The notes: generated by a model from the sequence alone, not told the origin. DNA of 64,000 nt from JAJZXY01 sp046706185 (GCA_046706185.1 JBJKPR010000002.1:33389-97388), one strand, 5' to 3'. Positions 42,346-51,499 are shown, numbered from the stretch's first letter. Numbers and translations are program-made.

Positions 42346-43026
42346 TCAGTCCTGCCTTTCCTCCTTCTCCTGAACGACTACGGTCCAGGTGTTTTCTATG
42401 CGTCTGATCATGCCGAGCATTTCAAGCCTGACGAGGGTCCGGTCCAGCCTTCCCTCAGTCATCATAATGCCGTGGTTTTTCCGCAGATAAGAGCCAATAT
42501 CCCATGCTGAAAGGGGCTTTTCAAGGAGTATCTCCCTGACGAACGTCCCCATATCCTCGTAGTAGTTCCACGGAAACACAAACCACGTCCACTTCTCCTT
42601 GTCGACCTCCTTTGCATAGAAATCAGGTACAAAATCAGAGTGTGTTATGTGCAGCATTGTTGCCGTTTTCACAGAGCCGGGCAAGAGAGACTTCGCGTGA
42701 TCGAATGCGAGCTTCAGGCTTTCACCCGTGTCTGTTATGTCATCGACCACGAGGACGTTCTTGCCGCCGATCTCCTCCTGTATGCCTCCGACGAGCCTCG
42801 CCTTTCCGTCCTTCGACGCAGTGACGCCCCAGTGCTGTGTCTTCAGCGAGACAAGGTTCCTGGAAAGAAGCTCATCGCAAACAAGTCTGGCGGGGATCCA
42901 TCCGCCTCTGGCCATGCCAATGACAACATCGGGCCTGTAGCCGCTGTCAACAATCATCCTTCCAAGTTCACCGCACCATTCAGCGATTTCGTCCCAGGTC
43001 ACTAGTTTTGCCGGTATTGACCTCAT
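42346..43026 (-). CDS. Phosphoribosyltransferase with C-terminal winged-helix-like domain
   Basis: A 226-residue protein. Residues 1-160 are a type I phosphoribosyltransferase: VVIGMARGGWIPARLV and the PRPP loop VLVVDDITDTGESL. The sequence KWTWFVFPWNYYE resembles xanthine/guanine phosphoribosyltransferases. Residues about 165-226 (DIGSYLRKNHGIMMTEGRLDRTLVRLEMLGMI) look like a winged helix, so this may be an enzyme, a purine-sensing regulator, or both. The ATG starting RSIPAKLVTWDEI gives the usual family N terminus. Its stop lies 3 bp from pgk. Confidence 0.8.
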   Translation of the reverse strand: MRSIPAKLVTWDEIAEWCGELGRMIVDSGYRPDVVIGMARGGWIPARLVCDELLSRNLVSLKTQHWGVTASKDGKARLVGGIQEEIGGKNVLVVDDITDTGESLKLAFDHAKSLLPGSVKTATMLHITHSDFVPDFYAKEVDKEKWTWFVFPWNYYEDMGTFVREILLEKPLSAWDIGSYLRKNHGIMMTEGRLDRTLVRLEMLGMIRRIENTWTVVVQEKEERQD

Positions 43027-43200
43027 GCTTACAGCTCCAGAGCCGTGAAATACAAGAGTGAAACACTCACTTAAAACATCTTCTGAAGCAATGTTCACTG
43101 CAACTGTCCGGCAGAGGGGGCATGCACCGACATGGAGAGGTCAAATGAAAAACGGCCTGGCGCCTGCCGGCAACACTCGGTCCAGCGGATCGCGACACTA

Positions 43201-43208
43201 TTAAATAT
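43201..43208 (+). promoter_or_regulatory. TATA box of the PRC-barrel gene
   Basis: TTAAATAT lies 48 bp before the ATG. The leader of about 25 nt follows a GC hairpin (GGGGC-TATT-GCCCC at 43215-43228) that would be at or near the 5' end of the RNA. Confidence 0.5.
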
Positions 43209-43255
43209 GGTCCCGGGGCTATTGCCCCAGGAAGGCTTTCAGAGAGGATAGCCAA

Positions 43256-43504
43256 ATGGATTCGACAAGGAAGTTCATAACCGAGCTGAAAGGGAAGACG
43301 GTGATGACAGAGGATGGGCAGATACTCGGTCTGATAGACAATTTCATAATCGAGACTGCGACAGGGGAGATAGAAAATGTTCTGGTCATTCCTGCGGAGG
43401 AAATAGAACCGAGGCTCTTCAGGACGGATGATCAGGGAAGGCTTGTCCTGCCATTCAGTGAAATGAGAGCTGTAAAGGACGTCGTCGTAATGAACATGAA
43501 GTGA
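43256..43504 (+). CDS. PRC-barrel domain protein
   Basis: An 82-residue beta-barrel protein: ELKGKTVMTEDGQILGLIDNF and later GRLVLPFSEMRAVKDVVVM, the pattern of short archaeal PRC-barrel proteins related to RimM and photosynthetic reaction-centre H. Such proteins are abundant in archaea and have been tied to RNA metabolism or, in CdpB, to cell division. Its role here is unknown. It has its own promoter and converges on the C39-like gene. Confidence 0.82.
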   Translation: MDSTRKFITELKGKTVMTEDGQILGLIDNFIIETATGEIENVLVIPAEEIEPRLFRTDDQGRLVLPFSEMRAVKDVVVMNMK

Positions 43505-43508
43505 TGCT

Positions 43509-44141
43509 TCACACAGTTGTCGCGGCGCCGTTCGTTCCGAAGACTGCGACCACGGTCCTTTCACCCTTGAAGCCTGATATTCTTTTGAAATCTGCAGCCT
43601 GAAACAGTCTGTTGGCCGACTTGTCCAGAGGATTGTTTATTGTGAAGGAGCCATCCGAAACGCCGGTGACCACGACCCAGTGCGGCGCCTCGTCGTCTTC
43701 AAGCTCCTTTGCATCGGTCAGCATGATAGGCACTCCACCCCTTTCGATTATTGACTCCACATTCGCCAGTGTTATGTCCTGCACGCGCTGCTCTCGGAGA
43801 CCAAGCGCGATCGCCCTTTCCTTTCTTTCGTAATATATGTTCCTGAAGTGCTCCATCTGCCTCTCGTTCAACCTGGACTCAATCCTGTGAACGAAGTCGA
43901 TGTCCTCACAGTTGGTCAGCACCTCCACATTGAACCCCCTCCTGAGAAAAGGAAAAGAGACGCCGTATCTGCCCATGCCCAGCACTATTACCGATGTTCC
44001 CTCCCTCCAGACATCGATCTCAGCTTTCCTGTCGAGGGGAAAGCTCCTGTCGAAGTGGGAGAGTGTCATTACGATGCAGGCAGCGCCGCATGTGAAATCC
44101 AGCGTCTGACTGTAGAATGGGACTTCCAGAGATGCCATCAC
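43509..44141 (-). CDS. Peptidase C39-like (papain-fold) protein
   Basis: A 210-residue protein with the C39-type arrangement: SQTLDFTCGAACIVM with glutamine and nucleophilic cysteine near the N terminus, and HWVVVTGVSDGSFTINNPL with histidine and Asn/Asp near the C terminus. No signal peptide is seen, so it appears cytoplasmic. Bacterial relatives cleave double-glycine leaders, but this one lacks the ABC transporter part and resembles the DUF3335 branch; the substrate is unknown. Confidence 0.75.
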   Translation of the reverse strand: MMASLEVPFYSQTLDFTCGAACIVMTLSHFDRSFPLDRKAEIDVWREGTSVIVLGMGRYGVSFPFLRRGFNVEVLTNCEDIDFVHRIESRLNERQMEHFRNIYYERKERAIALGLREQRVQDITLANVESIIERGGVPIMLTDAKELEDDEAPHWVVVTGVSDGSFTINNPLDKSANRLFQAADFKRISGFKGERTVVAVFGTNGAATTV

Positions 44142-44188
44142 AGAATGCTAATCTGCAACTCACTGATAAGCATTGGGAATGGAGCGTG

Positions 44189-45196
44189 TCAGGTAATCGC
44201 TTTTCCGGAGAGATCCTCAGCAAAGTGACAGGCGACAGTATGCCCGTCGCCCACGCTTCGCAGCACCGGTTCCTCTTTCCTGCACAATTCCTGGACAAAC
44301 GGGCACCTGCCTGCAAACCTGCAGCCTGGCGGGGGCGAGACAAGCGTCGGAATTTCGCCCTCTATCCTGAACCTGAACTTCCGCCTGGAGGGATCAGGAA
44401 CAGGGACTGAAACAAGAAGCGCCTTCGTGTATGGATGCATGGGCTTCTCCATCACGTCCTTTACGCTTCCCACCTCCATTACCTTGCCAAGGTACATAAT
44501 CGCAACGTTGTCAGAAATGTATCTCACGGCACCTATGTTGTGAGATATGAAGAGGTATGTCAGGTTCCTCTCCTTCTGCAGCTCTATCAGTCTGTTCAAT
44601 ATCTGTGCCTGTACCGCCACATCAAGTGCACTGGTCGGTTCGTCAAGGACAAGCATCTCAGGGTCGAGTATCAGCGACCTTGCGAGTGATATCCTCTGCC
44701 TTCCTCCCCCGCTGAACTCGTGCGGGAAGAGATCCACGCTTCTTTCGGGAAGGCCCACATCCAGCAGCACCTGCTCCACCTTCGAGATTATCTGGCTTCT
44801 TTCCCTGACCCCGGCTGCCATAAGGGGCTCGCCGACGATCCTCCACACCTTCAGCCTTGGATTGAGGGACGTGATTGGGTCCTGGAAAACAATCTGCACG
44901 TGGTGCCTCCATCTTCTGAGCTCCTCGCCCCCTAGCATTGTCACATCCATGCCGTCGTACGTCAGCGATCCCGATGTCGGAGCAAGCAGTTTGGCAGCAA
45001 CCCAACCGAATGTAGTCTTCCCGGAACCGCTCTCGCCGATCAGCCCCATTACCCTGCCCTTCCTGATATCCAGGGACACATCGTCAACTGCATGGACCTT
45101 CTTGACAGCGCTTCTCCTGAATGTTTCAGACACTTTTCTCTGCAATACGAAGTGCTTCACAACGTGGCTAGAAGAGAAAAGGATGCCGTCATCCAT
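44189..45196 (-). CDS. dppF: Oligopeptide/dipeptide ABC transporter ATPase (DppF/OppF type)
   Basis: A 335-residue ABC ATPase: Walker A GESGSGKTT, Q-loop VFQDPITSLNPR, signature SGGGRQR and Walker B LVLDEPTSALD. The C-terminal peptide-transporter domain contains a cysteine cluster (GCRFAGRCP, then Cys and Cys-His) typical of DppD/DppF. The signature has SGGG in place of the common SGGQ. It follows dppD with no gap. Permeases and a binding protein are not next to it. Confidence 0.88.
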   Translation of the reverse strand: MDDGILFSSSHVVKHFVLQRKVSETFRRSAVKKVHAVDDVSLDIRKGRVMGLIGESGSGKTTFGWVAAKLLAPTSGSLTYDGMDVTMLGGEELRRWRHHVQIVFQDPITSLNPRLKVWRIVGEPLMAAGVRERSQIISKVEQVLLDVGLPERSVDLFPHEFSGGGRQRISLARSLILDPEMLVLDEPTSALDVAVQAQILNRLIELQKERNLTYLFISHNIGAVRYISDNVAIMYLGKVMEVGSVKDVMEKPMHPYTKALLVSVPVPDPSRRKFRFRIEGEIPTLVSPPPGCRFAGRCPFVQELCRKEEPVLRSVGDGHTVACHFAEDLSGKAIT

Positions 45197-46315
45197 TCAG
45201 GCCACTCCTCTGCCGTGGTGGTAGCACGCGACCATGTGTCCGTTGCCCAGGTCGACCGTTCCAGGCATTTCAGCAGCGCATACGTCGGTGGCCGCTTCAC
45301 ACCGCAATCTGAAGGGACAGCCGGATGGCAGCCTCATCAAGTTGGGAACCGAGCCCCTAAGGGTAGGAAGCCTCCCCTCCGTCTTGTACCCGTGAGGAAA
45401 CGACCTGAGCAGGGACTGCGTGTACGGATGGTGAGGCTCGTTGAAGACTGCCTCGGCCGGTCCTATCTCAACCAGGTTTCCCGCGTACATCACACCTATC
45501 CTGTCGGCTATCTCAGCAATAACACCGAGGTCATGGCTTATGAACAATATCGATGTCCTGACCTCATCTATCAGATCCTTCATGAGCGAGAGAACCTGCG
45601 CCTGAATTGTCACGTCAAGGGCACTCGTCGGTTCATCTGCAATCATCAGCTTAGGTTTTTCCGAAAGGGCCATTGCAATCATAATGCGCTGCCTCATCCC
45701 TCCGGATAGTTCGTGCGGGTAAAGGCGCAGTATGTGCTCAGGGTCGTTAATCCTGACCATGGAAAGGAAGGCTATTGCCTCATCGCGAAGCTCCTTCCTG
45801 TTGAATTCAACATCGCCGAACCTGTTCCTCCTGGTCGTGGCTGTTATCTCCCTGAGGGGATGGGAAATTACACGTCCTGGTTCTTCGTAGCTGTGTGGCT
45901 CCACAACCATCTGGGCATCCATGCCCGCCTCTCTTGTCTTTCTGATCTTGATTGCCTCGATGACCTGGTCAAATATCCTGTACGCAGGGTTAAGGGAGTT
46001 AATCGGCTCCTGGAATATCATAGCTATGCCAGTGCCCCTGTACTTCGGTGCCTCCTTCTTCGGAACGGAGAGAATGTTGACCCCGTCGAATACAACCTCG
46101 CCGCCGACGACCTCTGCCGGAGGCTCTGGAAGCAACCTGGGAATTGAGTGGGCAAGTGTGCTCTTTCCGCAACCTGTTTCCCCCACTATGCCAACGACTT
46201 CTCCTTTGGATATGCTGAGATCGACATGGTTCACCGCCCTTACGATGCCCGCAGGAGTCTTGTAGCATATCTGGAGGTCCCTGACAGAAAGCAAAGTGTC
46301 TACACTGGATTCCAT
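45197..46315 (-). CDS. dppD: Oligopeptide/dipeptide ABC transporter ATPase (DppD/OppD type)
   Basis: A 372-residue ABC ATPase: Walker A GETGCGKST, Q-loop IFQEPINSLNPAYRI, signature SGGMRQR, Walker B MIADEPTSALD and a C-terminal GCPFRLRCE cysteine motif. About 40 residues are inserted between the Q-loop and the signature (around EEPGRVISHPLREITATTRR), not usual in DppD. The ATG is preceded by AGGAAA and fits a TATA-like GATTAATAC (plus-strand about 46357-46365); an in-frame TTG 8 codons upstream is the alternative. The partner dppF follows immediately. Confidence 0.87.
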   Translation of the reverse strand: MESSVDTLLSVRDLQICYKTPAGIVRAVNHVDLSISKGEVVGIVGETGCGKSTLAHSIPRLLPEPPAEVVGGEVVFDGVNILSVPKKEAPKYRGTGIAMIFQEPINSLNPAYRIFDQVIEAIKIRKTREAGMDAQMVVEPHSYEEPGRVISHPLREITATTRRNRFGDVEFNRKELRDEAIAFLSMVRINDPEHILRLYPHELSGGMRQRIMIAMALSEKPKLMIADEPTSALDVTIQAQVLSLMKDLIDEVRTSILFISHDLGVIAEIADRIGVMYAGNLVEIGPAEAVFNEPHHPYTQSLLRSFPHGYKTEGRLPTLRGSVPNLMRLPSGCPFRLRCEAATDVCAAEMPGTVDLGNGHMVACYHHGRGVA

Positions 46316-46462
46316 GTGCTTTTCCTGCGCTGAAGTCAACCCTATTCCAGTATTAATCGTATTCCCAGCATGCAGTCAAGCAAGGGGCTTGAAATCAGGA
46401 GGTGGGGAACTGACCATACAGTCATTGGGGCCGCAGCGGGTAGGTGCGCATGGATTTTATTA

Positions 46463-46470
46463 TTTATAAG
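46463..46470 (+). promoter_or_regulatory. TATA box of a leaderless methyltransferase gene
   Basis: TTTATAAG is centred about 27 bp before the ATG at 46494, so the transcript should start on the start codon. Confidence 0.6.
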
Positions 46471-46493
46471 AGCCAATCGCATGCCGGGGATGG

Positions 46494-47270
46494 ATGAACG
46501 GCAGGACCGTAGACTTCGACACACTCTCCGGCAACTATGACGCGCTGCGTGGAAGGTCAAGAGAGAGACTTCTCCCCTGGATAGTTGAAACAGTGAAGTA
46601 TGCAGGCATCAGAACTGATGGCAGCGTGCTTGACATAGGTTGCGGTACAGGAAGATACACGGAGCTTTTTGCAGAATTCTCAGGCTGCGTGGTCGGGACA
46701 GACATATCCTCCGGTATGCTCTCCGAGGCAATGAACGAAGGCGGCAGGCGCGTCTCATATGTCAGGTCTAACGCCCTCTCCCTTCCTTTCTGCAACGAAA
46801 GCTTCGACTGCGCAGTAATGTTCATGGCTGTGCACCATTTCAGTTCAGGCGAAATGTGTGCACTGTTCCAGGAGGTCTCAAGAATTCTGAGAAAGGGAGG
46901 GCGGTTCGTAATACTCACTGAATCGCATGCCAGGATCAGAAGGTCTCAGTGGAGACTGTTTCCAGGCCTCCTGAAGATAGACCTTGCGAGGTTCCCGAAC
47001 CTCGGGTCGCTTTCGGCAGCACTGAAGCATGCTGGTTTTGAGACTGGTCACAAGTCTGTGAAAATTAACTTCGGACAGGTTCCCACGGAGGAATACATCA
47101 GAAAGGTGGCCGGGAAATTCATCTCCACCTTTGCCCTCATGAGCGAGAAGGAGTTTGAGGAAGGGCTATCGGTGTTTTCGCGCAGGCTGCGGATACTGTT
47201 TCCTGAGATGATGCCGGACGAACAGGACTTCATGCTCGTGAAGGGGACAAAGCCGGACCCGAGCAGTTGA
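46494..47270 (+). CDS. Class I SAM-dependent methyltransferase
   Basis: A 258-residue protein with motif I LDIGCGTGRYTELF, motif II around VVGTDISSGML, and motif IV region SFDCAVMFMAVHHF, then ILRKGGRFVILTES. It resembles the UbiE/type 11 branch, but has a C-terminal helical extension after about residue 155. The methyl acceptor is unknown. It has its own promoter and converges on cdc48. Confidence 0.88.
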   Translation: MNGRTVDFDTLSGNYDALRGRSRERLLPWIVETVKYAGIRTDGSVLDIGCGTGRYTELFAEFSGCVVGTDISSGMLSEAMNEGGRRVSYVRSNALSLPFCNESFDCAVMFMAVHHFSSGEMCALFQEVSRILRKGGRFVILTESHARIRRSQWRLFPGLLKIDLARFPNLGSLSAALKHAGFETGHKSVKINFGQVPTEEYIRKVAGKFISTFALMSEKEFEEGLSVFSRRLRILFPEMMPDEQDFMLVKGTKPDPSS

Positions 47271-47286
47271 GAGGCAGACGGCTCGC

Positions 47287-49494
47287 TTACCTGTAGTAGC
47301 CGAAGCCTGCGCTCTCGCCCTTTCTTACCAGCGCAGAACGCAGATCCTGCCTGAAACGCTCGTAGAAACGCATCGTCTCCTCGTTGGTGGATGGATAGAC
47401 AACTGTAAGCGCCTTTTCAAAATCGGACATCTTGACCTCCAATGCATCGGGGTTGAGCCTGAGGGCATTCAGCGCTGCCTCCTTGCAGAGCGCCTCCAGG
47501 TCCGCGCCAACAAACCCGTCTGTCCTCTCTGCAAGATCGTCTATATCCACACCCTTCAGCGGCATCGCTGAAGTGTGGACTTTCAGTATTTCCAGCCTCG
47601 TGTCCCTGTCCGGCACAGGTACGAGTACTATCTTGTCGAACCTGCCAGGACGCAGGAGGGCTTTGTCCACTATATCTGGTCTGTTGGTTGCAGCGATGAC
47701 GGTGACGGAGCCGAGAGATTCCAGGCCGTCGAGAGATGTGAGTATCTGGTCCACAACACGCTCACTTGCACCTGAATCATAGCCCATGCCGCGCTGCGGC
47801 GCTATTGCGTCCAGCTCATCAAGGAAGATGATGCTTGGCGCCACCTGCTTTGCCTTCTTGAATATCAGTCGTATGGCCCTCTCACTCTCCCCGACCCACT
47901 TACTCATTATCTCTGGACCCTTGATGGCGATGAAGTTTGCCTTCGATTCGTTGGCAAGCGCCTTTGCCACGAGCGTCTTCCCTGTCCCGGGCGGGCCGTA
48001 GAGCAGAATTCCCCTCGGAGGAGAAATGCCGAGCCTCTTCAGCGAATCAGGATCGCGGAGCGGCAGTTCGACTGCTTCGAACAGCTGTCTCTTTATCTGC
48101 TCCAGCCCCCCGACATCCTTCCATGTGACGTCCGGTATTTCGACCTGGACCTCCCTCATAGCGCTTGGCTCTATCTCCTTCAGCGCGTTCACAAAGTCAG
48201 CTTCGGTGACCTTCATCCTTTCCAGTATGTCTGCCGGAATGGGTTTGTCAAGGTCTATCTCAGGTATGTACCGGACAAGAGTCTTCATGGCTGCCTCCCT
48301 GGCCAGGGAGGCAAGGTCTGCACCCACGAAACCGTACGTGAAGTCGACAAACCTGTCGAGGTCGAACCCCTCCTCCAGAGGCATTCTCCTGGTGTGAATG
48401 AGAAGTATCTCCTTCCTGCCGGCCCTTGTCGGCACGCCAATCTCTATCTCCCGGTCGAACCTTCCGGGCCTGCGGAGTGCAGGGTCTATGGCATCTTCCC
48501 TGTTGGTGGCGCCTATCACTATCACATGGCCCCTCTTGCTAAGGCCGTCCATGAGAGTGAGCAGTTGTGCGACCACCCTTCTCTCAACCTCACCCTGGAC
48601 ATCCTCCCTTTTCGGAGCAATCGAATCGAGTTCGTCAATGAAAATGATGGACGGCGCGTTTTTTTCGGCATCCTCGAACTTTTCCCTGAGCTTCTCCTCA
48701 CTCTGGCCGTAATACTTGCTCATTATCTCAGGACCCTGGATGGAGTAGAAACTCGCGCCCGCCTCATTAGCCACCGCCCTGGCAATCAGCGTCTTGCCTG
48801 TCCCCGGAGGACCGTAGAGGAGAACGCCTTTGGGCGGGTCAATTCCGAGCCTCTCGAAGAGTTCCGGATGTTTGAGCGGAAGCTCGATCATCTCCCTCAC
48901 CCTCTGGAGCTCGTTGTCGAGGCCGCCTATATCGTCGTATGTTATTGTGGATGCTGAGACATCGACAACCTCCACAGCCTCAGTCTTGACGACAAGTTCA
49001 GATGATTCTGCGACCAGGACCACGCCGGATGGCGAAGTGGAAATGACAACAAACGGAAGGAAATCACCTATGAGCGCTATGTTTGGTATTATTATTTCAT
49101 CGCCCTTGACCAGGGGCCTGTTCATGAGCCCTTTCTTGAAAAGGTCCTCAACCCCCTGACCGAATTTGACCTTCTTGCCCTGAGGTATCTTGGGGGCGAC
49201 AACTATCTTGGTCGCCTTCTGCGCATCTGACTTCTTGGCCACAATCTTCTCGCCTATGCTCACGCCCGCGTTGCCGCGTATCATGCCGTCTATCCTGATA
49301 ATGCCCTTGCCCTCATCCTCGTGAGACGCACGGAACACCTTGGCGGCAGTCCTGCGTTTGCCAATTATCTCTATTATGTCCCCCACTTCGACGCCGAGTT
49401 CCTTTCTTGTAGTTGTGTCTACCCTTGCTCGCCCGAGGCCGACTTCTGACTGGTGGTGCGCCCTTGCGACTTTGAGTGAGAGTCCATCGCTCAT
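47287..49494 (-). CDS. cdc48: AAA+ unfoldase CDC48/VAT
   Basis: A 735-residue double-ring AAA+ ATPase that unfolds proteins, often for the 20S proteasome. The N domain (residues 1-180) has the double-psi barrel and four-stranded half; D1 and D2 each carry GPPGTGKT with IIFIDELDS and IIFLDELDA as Walker B, and arginine fingers in ALRRPGRFDR and LLRPGRFDK contexts. The final residues are YYR, which fits the HbYX proteasome-docking pattern (hydrophobic-Tyr-any). A TATA-like element lies 20-35 bp upstream on the minus strand. Confidence 0.96.
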   Translation of the reverse strand: MSDGLSLKVARAHHQSEVGLGRARVDTTTRKELGVEVGDIIEIIGKRRTAAKVFRASHEDEGKGIIRIDGMIRGNAGVSIGEKIVAKKSDAQKATKIVVAPKIPQGKKVKFGQGVEDLFKKGLMNRPLVKGDEIIIPNIALIGDFLPFVVISTSPSGVVLVAESSELVVKTEAVEVVDVSASTITYDDIGGLDNELQRVREMIELPLKHPELFERLGIDPPKGVLLYGPPGTGKTLIARAVANEAGASFYSIQGPEIMSKYYGQSEEKLREKFEDAEKNAPSIIFIDELDSIAPKREDVQGEVERRVVAQLLTLMDGLSKRGHVIVIGATNREDAIDPALRRPGRFDREIEIGVPTRAGRKEILLIHTRRMPLEEGFDLDRFVDFTYGFVGADLASLAREAAMKTLVRYIPEIDLDKPIPADILERMKVTEADFVNALKEIEPSAMREVQVEIPDVTWKDVGGLEQIKRQLFEAVELPLRDPDSLKRLGISPPRGILLYGPPGTGKTLVAKALANESKANFIAIKGPEIMSKWVGESERAIRLIFKKAKQVAPSIIFLDELDAIAPQRGMGYDSGASERVVDQILTSLDGLESLGSVTVIAATNRPDIVDKALLRPGRFDKIVLVPVPDRDTRLEILKVHTSAMPLKGVDIDDLAERTDGFVGADLEALCKEAALNALRLNPDALEVKMSDFEKALTVVYPSTNEETMRFYERFRQDLRSALVRKGESAGFGYYR

Positions 49495-49980
49495 TGCATT
49501 CTATTTGTACATTAAATTACTATTAGAAACTATGTCCATGCGTTCTGTTTTCAGAGTCCCGGCAGCATTGGAGCAGAACCTGTTTTCGAACGGTGAAATG
49601 GCTCAAGCGAATGAAGCGCAGCCGGCATGCTGCCAGGACGGTACGGGTCTAATTCCCTGGAAAACCGAATGCTGCTGCCACAATTCTGTTCAGGGCGGAA
49701 GCAGAAGGGAGGCGACGAGGTCGGCTCAATGTAATTCGGGCCGACATGCAGCTGTATGATCAGGAGAGCGTGGCACGTATTTTTTTCGGCTGAGGGAAAA
49801 TTGTCTGGCAATGGAAAAAGAAACATGTCGAACTGATACCATTATATGATATATCGAATAATATTATGAAAACTCCAGATGAAGGAGAAATCGAACGTCA
49901 TACAAATCCAAGACATTGTCATGCAATCGTCAGACATTTTTTATACTTGAAAAGCATTTCATCCTCTGGAATAGGAAATC
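49495..49980. other. Intergenic region, no gene recognised
   Basis: This 486-bp gap between divergent cdc48 and a hypothetical gene becomes AT-rich to the right (after 49770). Frames of 90-140 codons exist but look non-coding. It holds the cdc48 promoter at the left and a TATA box at 49938-49947 at the right. Confidence 0.45.
49938..49947 (+). promoter_or_regulatory. TATA box of a hypothetical gene
   Basis: The T-rich TTTTTTATAC lies about 38 bp before the ATG at 49981, leaving a leader of about 10 nt. Confidence 0.45.
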
Positions 49981-50499
49981 ATGCGATTTCCACAAAGGCC
50001 CTCATCGGGGGCCGGAGAGGATGGGAAAATGTTCGACAGACTAAGAAGTGTGTTTGGAAGAAAGAAGAACCATGCGACACCGACCGCAGCCGCAACAAGT
50101 GTCGCTGTGCCAATCGTTGAGTCTGAACCGCAGGGGCTCACTGCCGAGGACGAGATAGTGAATGCACTCGCGAGCGCATCGCAACTCCCTTCGGACAGCA
50201 TAGATCGCGAAACAAATGAGGCAATAGAAAGGATAGCCTCACTCCTTGCAGAGGAGCCGCCGAAGCTGAAGAGGGGAAACCCTGGCGGTCAGGAATACAC
50301 AGTCAGACTGACATACAACCAGAAGGAATGGATAGACCATGCTTACGAAGGGTATGTAAGCAGCCACTCGTTTGCGCCTTTCCAGAGGGTCATGCAGGCG
50401 TTCGTGGAGAACTACATCAGGGCGGTCGAGGAAAGGGTCACCCCGCCTGCTTCAGAAATAACACAGACTGAATACGAGAGCGCATCAACTGAGGCATAA
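49981..50499 (+). CDS. Hypothetical protein with basic N terminus
   Basis: A 172-residue protein, no family recognised. Residues 17-32 (MFDRLRSVFGRKKNHA) are amphipathic and basic, like a membrane- or nucleic-acid-contacting helix; 33-55 is an Ala/Thr/Val-rich linker; residues about 100-155 contain a compact predicted domain with QEYTVRLTYNQKEWIDHAY and FQRVMQAFVENYIRAVEE. The C terminus is acidic and Ser/Thr-rich. An ATG at 50029 (the MFDRL start) is a possible alternative start. The next gene on this side is convergent. Confidence 0.6.
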   Translation: MRFPQRPSSGAGEDGKMFDRLRSVFGRKKNHATPTAAATSVAVPIVESEPQGLTAEDEIVNALASASQLPSDSIDRETNEAIERIASLLAEEPPKLKRGNPGGQEYTVRLTYNQKEWIDHAYEGYVSSHSFAPFQRVMQAFVENYIRAVEERVTPPASEITQTEYESASTEA

Positions 50500-50613
50500 A
50501 CCAGAACAACATGGGCTCCTTTTTCTTGAAAACGGGGGCCCATGACAAAAACACCTCATGAGAAGGCGGGCCGTATACTCTACAACTGTTTATTGACTCT
50601 GGGAATTGGCCCG

Positions 50614-50820
50614 TTACTTGGTTCCTTTCGGGCTCGCTCCCGCTACTGCCCTGTCCTTCTTCCGGGGCCTGCTGCATATTGCATATTCGTCACCGTCAAA
50701 GAAAACATCCAGGTCAGGGTGACTGGACTGTATCTCCCGTATCGTCTTCAGCACATCCTTTAGTGTAAGCTTGCTGTTCTTGTCGATCTTTATATGTATC
50801 TGCTTTTCGCCTTTTGTCAC
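50614..50820 (-). CDS. Small protein of unknown function
   Basis: A 68-residue protein from a GTG start: KQIHIKIDKNSKLTLKDVLKTIREI read in two parts gives strand and helix, followed by LDVFFDGDEYAIC and a basic tail (SRPRKKDR). It probably forms a small alpha/beta domain. A TATA-like ATTAATATC (plus-strand about 50872-50880) and a GATGAGG before the GTG support this start; the longest frame (to 50949) would overlap gmhA by 29 bp and add residues with no conserved look. No family was recognised. Confidence 0.55.
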   Translation of the reverse strand: MTKGEKQIHIKIDKNSKLTLKDVLKTIREIQSSHPDLDVFFDGDEYAICSRPRKKDRAVAGASPKGTK

Positions 50821-50920
50821 GGCCTCATCAACACTCGTGGTCTGTGCTTCGCTGTCTAATCGATGAGTCAAGATATTAATCCTTTGATGCCCGAAGGCTC
50901 CTTGTTGGCGCTGTGCACAG

Positions 50921-51499
50921 TCATTTATTCCCGAAAATGCCAGCTTCAATCAGTCCCGAGAGTATGTGGCCAATGAGAATGTGACATTCCTGAATCCTCT
51001 GAGTGCTGCTGGAGGGCACCTTTATCTGCACATCTGCAACACCGTCTGGAAAGCCATTGAGGCCTGTCATGCCTATAGTGCCTACCCCCATTCTTTTCGC
51101 AGTCTCGAAGGCCCTGATGACGTTTCTCGACCTGCCGCTTGTTGATATCCCTATGGCCACGTCTCCCTCCACACACTGTGCCTCTACCTGTCTGGCGAAA
51201 ACCATGTCGTAGGAGTAGTCGTTGGCTATTGCGCTCAGCACCGATGTATTGACGGTCAGGGAAAGAGCAGGAAGTGCCTTTCTTTCCATCTTGAACCTTC
51301 CCACAAGCTCGCCCGCTATGTGCTGCGCATCTGCGGCGCTGCCACCGTTGCCGAATATCACCATCTTCCTGCCCTTGCCGTATGCAGCCAGAAGCATCTC
51401 TGCCGCAACACCGATCGCGTCAATGACGCTTCCCAGCTCCCTGTGTACCGAAATAGACTCCTCAATCTCCGACCTTATGACGTCAGCATTGGAAGACAT
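50921..51499 (-). CDS. gmhA: SIS-domain phosphoheptose isomerase-like protein
   Basis: A 192-residue protein with the GmhA layout: IFGNGGSAADAQHIAGELVGRF, ISTSGRSRNVIRAF, and TGLNGFPDGVADVQIKVPS with IQECHILIGHIL. GmhA turns sedoheptulose-7-phosphate into glycero-manno-heptose-7-phosphate for surface heptose. Archaeal members may have this or another sugar-phosphate isomerase role. It is divergent from the sulfoquinovose synthase gene 217 bp away, which suggests a shared link to surface glycans. Confidence 0.85.
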   Translation of the reverse strand: MSSNADVIRSEIEESISVHRELGSVIDAIGVAAEMLLAAYGKGRKMVIFGNGGSAADAQHIAGELVGRFKMERKALPALSLTVNTSVLSAIANDYSYDMVFARQVEAQCVEGDVAIGISTSGRSRNVIRAFETAKRMGVGTIGMTGLNGFPDGVADVQIKVPSSSTQRIQECHILIGHILSGLIEAGIFGNK

